DNA of 64,000 bases from contig CALAPY010000058.1 of the NCBI GenBank assembly GCA_937891015.1, positions 36,726 through 100,725 on the forward strand, read 5' to 3'. The first letter of the stretch is position 1; every line of letters begins with the position of its first letter. Of this stretch, positions 62,742 through 64,000 are shown in pieces. The translations under genes were made by a program, and so were the position numbers. The notes under the pieces were generated by a model. That model was not told where the DNA came from. It searched no databases and was given only the letters and a program-made list of their open reading frames with translations. This DNA is from UBA2108 sp002713215 (lineage in GTDB: Bacteria > Bacteroidota > Bacteroidia > Flavobacteriales_G > Salibacteraceae).

Positions 62742-63557
62742 CTATTTTTGGATTGACCCATCCTTATTGTACTGCAAATATTCGATCATTACCTGGTTTT
62801 TGTAAATCATTTTGTACTTAAGCTTCCCGTTTTCATGATACCCAAGCCATTCTCCATCGGGCTCACCTTTTTCGTAAACTCCAACTGATTTTATTTTGCC
62901 GTTTTCGTAGTATTGACGCCAGGTTCCATGAGGTTTTTTTTGATCGCTGATATGAATAAAGGAATTTTCGTAGATCATATTTCCATTATAATACCATTTC
63001 ATAATTACCGAATGTTCCAGAACTCCATCACGATATTTTCGCTTTTCTCTTTCGAGTCCGTTTTTGTAATACTGGGTCCAGTTTCCATGTCTTTTACCCT
63101 TTTCATAAGTTTCTTGCAATGCCAACTGTCCATTCTCAAAGTATTCATAAAGGTTATCTGTTCTTATCCCATTAGAGTAATTATCAACCAAATAGGGTGA
63201 TCTGTTGGAAAACAGTATTTGGTGTTTTCCATGGAGCAGGTTGTTTTTAAAAGCTCCAATTTCTTTAAACGTGTCAGGAACCCACTTTGAATATCCTTCT
63301 AATCGACCAGTTTCGTTATAAGTTGAATGAATACTATCGAAATACACCAGCATGAATTCACCGTGCAACATTCCGTTTTTTAAATTGGCCAGGACTATGG
63401 TATCTCCGTTTGAGTTTCGCTCGACCCAAACCTTGTTTTCTCTGGGCTTGGAAGAACTTAGTATCTCTTTAACCCGGCTTGGATACTTTTCGGGTTGAAA
63501 TTGGGAATAGGCCTGAAGTGTGATTAGAAATAAAAGTATAAGAATTGAAATTTTCAT
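62742..63557 (-). CDS. YwqK-family (MORN_2 repeat) secreted protein
   Basis: 271 residues with a signal peptide ending QAYSQ. At least five repeats of the form xYYxNGxxxxxxxYxxGxxxGxWxxY (for example EYFENGQLALQETYEKGKRH and QYYENGKIKSVGVYEKGEPD) are MORN_2 repeats. Databases call this the toxin-antitoxin YwqK antitoxin family, but for exported forms like this the name is misleading; the role is unknown. Confidence 0.82.
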   Translation of the reverse strand: MKISILILLFLITLQAYSQFQPEKYPSRVKEILSSSKPRENKVWVERNSNGDTIVLANLKNGMLHGEFMLVYFDSIHSTYNETGRLEGYSKWVPDTFKEIGAFKNNLLHGKHQILFSNRSPYLVDNYSNGIRTDNLYEYFENGQLALQETYEKGKRHGNWTQYYKNGLEREKRKYRDGVLEHSVIMKWYYNGNMIYENSFIHISDQKKPHGTWRQYYENGKIKSVGVYEKGEPDGEWLGYHENGKLKYKMIYKNQVMIEYLQYNKDGSIQK

Positions 63558-63577
63558 TTGGTTTTGCCTCGTACTTG

Positions 63578-64000
63578 TTAGGTTTTTTCTTGCTTGTTCC
63601 TATAGAGAACAACCAATCGTTCTGTTCTAAAATCCACCAACTCAAACCCATGCTTCAATAAATAATTGGCACAAGGAACCAGGGTTGACTCTTGCTTTAA
63701 TCCTCGTTCAAAACCAACATCAATACTGACGTATTCAACCGAACGTAAATGTTTTTTTAATCCCTTCAATATCTCCGGTTCTGCACCTTCCGCCTCCAGT
63801 TTAAGTAACTTAATTGGTTTTCCTATTTCCTCTATTAAGGCATCCAGGGTTATGGTTTCAATCGATACTTTTTCGGTGTAAGTAGGAGGTTCAATAATGG
63901 AACTATCTCCATAAGCATCACTAAGATAAAAATCAAGGCTTGAATTCTCAAACCACAATCCCTTATTCAATACCTCCCCATTCGAACATTGTGTTTGAGG
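63578..64000 (-). CDS. FkbM-family methyltransferase (C-terminal part; runs off the window)
   Basis: The frame is open from 63578 to the window edge, so the N-terminus and SAM loop lie outside. The visible part has the FkbM pattern ITLDALIEEIGKPIKLLKLE, then AEGAEPEILKGL and VEYVSIDVGFERG, ending near ELVDFRTERLVVLYRN. FkbM enzymes methylate sugars or natural products. Gap to the YwqK gene is 20 bp. No true start is visible; the first TTG inside the window is not the start. Confidence 0.82.
   Translation of the reverse strand, partial: PQTQCSNGEVLNKGLWFENSSLDFYLSDAYGDSSIIEPPTYTEKVSIETITLDALIEEIGKPIKLLKLEAEGAEPEILKGLKKHLRSVEYVSIDVGFERGLKQESTLVPCANYLLKHGFELVDFRTERLVVLYRNKQEKT

Noticed and set aside
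62742..63557. True toxin-antitoxin role for the YwqK-like protein
   Set aside because: It is exported and has no toxin gene beside it; the family name does not support the function here.

Overview
The window looks like chromosomal DNA of a Bacteroidota bacterium, most likely Flavobacteriales. The evidence is the gene families (T9SS type A sorting tails, paired TonB receptor and DUF4249 lipoprotein, S46 peptidase, PagL-like deacylase, DUF6089-like barrels, SiaB/SiaC), the near absence of Shine-Dalgarno sites, and at least sixteen copies of the Bacteroidota -7 promoter box TAnnTTTG placed just upstream of genes. Those boxes also correct several starts, because their terminal TTG can be misread as a start codon (priA, the PagL-like gene).

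Layout. 1-5.5 kb: RDD membrane protein, TPR/T9SS protein, pruA and a DUF2807 lipoprotein, all on the minus strand. 5.5-10 kb: priA and two tandem paralogous outer-membrane barrel genes. 10-14.7 kb: a barrel protein, a RecB/AddA-like helicase with an altered nuclease motif, an ElaA acetyltransferase and a small conserved protein. 14.8-22 kb: a long plus-strand cluster (rdgB, EEP-family lipoprotein, HtrA-like protease, O-methyltransferase, SIMPL protein, threonine aldolase, Tyr/Gly-rich lipoprotein, FadL-like porin). 22-26 kb: minus-strand thioesterase, secreted proteins, a DUF164 coiled-coil protein and Nif3. 26.3-34.8 kb: lpxK, purine nucleoside phosphorylase, gatB, a TlpA-like lipoprotein and two tandem M1 peptidases. 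34.8-35.5 kb: non-coding DNA with a terminator and a nested palindromic repeat. 35.5-40.2 kb: rpsF-rpsR-rplI, dnaX split over two frames, and a DEAD-box helicase with a structured leader. 40.2-45.8 kb: PrsW peptidase, methyltransferase, lipoprotein, S46 peptidase. 46-55.4 kb: siaB-siaC, J-domain protein, EI24, purB, DUF2807, PagL-like, mazG, der, era. 55.5 kb: initiator tRNA-fMet. 55.6-59.4 kb: an accessory patch with a DDE transposase, a 5'-truncated Rhs core-plus-toxin-tip gene and a candidate lipoprotein immunity gene between short direct repeats. 59.4-64 kb: DUF4249/TonB receptor pair, a YwqK/MORN-like protein and a FkbM methyltransferase running off the window.

Most of the window is core metabolism, translation and envelope biology. 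The points most worth a second look are: dnaX, where an in-phase A AAA AAG inside a run of ten A precedes the tau domain in the -1 frame; the orphan Rhs tip with a HEVIH zinc-peptidase motif and an adjacent lipoprotein; the roughly 230-nt leader of the DEAD-box helicase gene with two abutting perfect inverted repeats; and the nested palindromic element at 35.2-35.4 kb.
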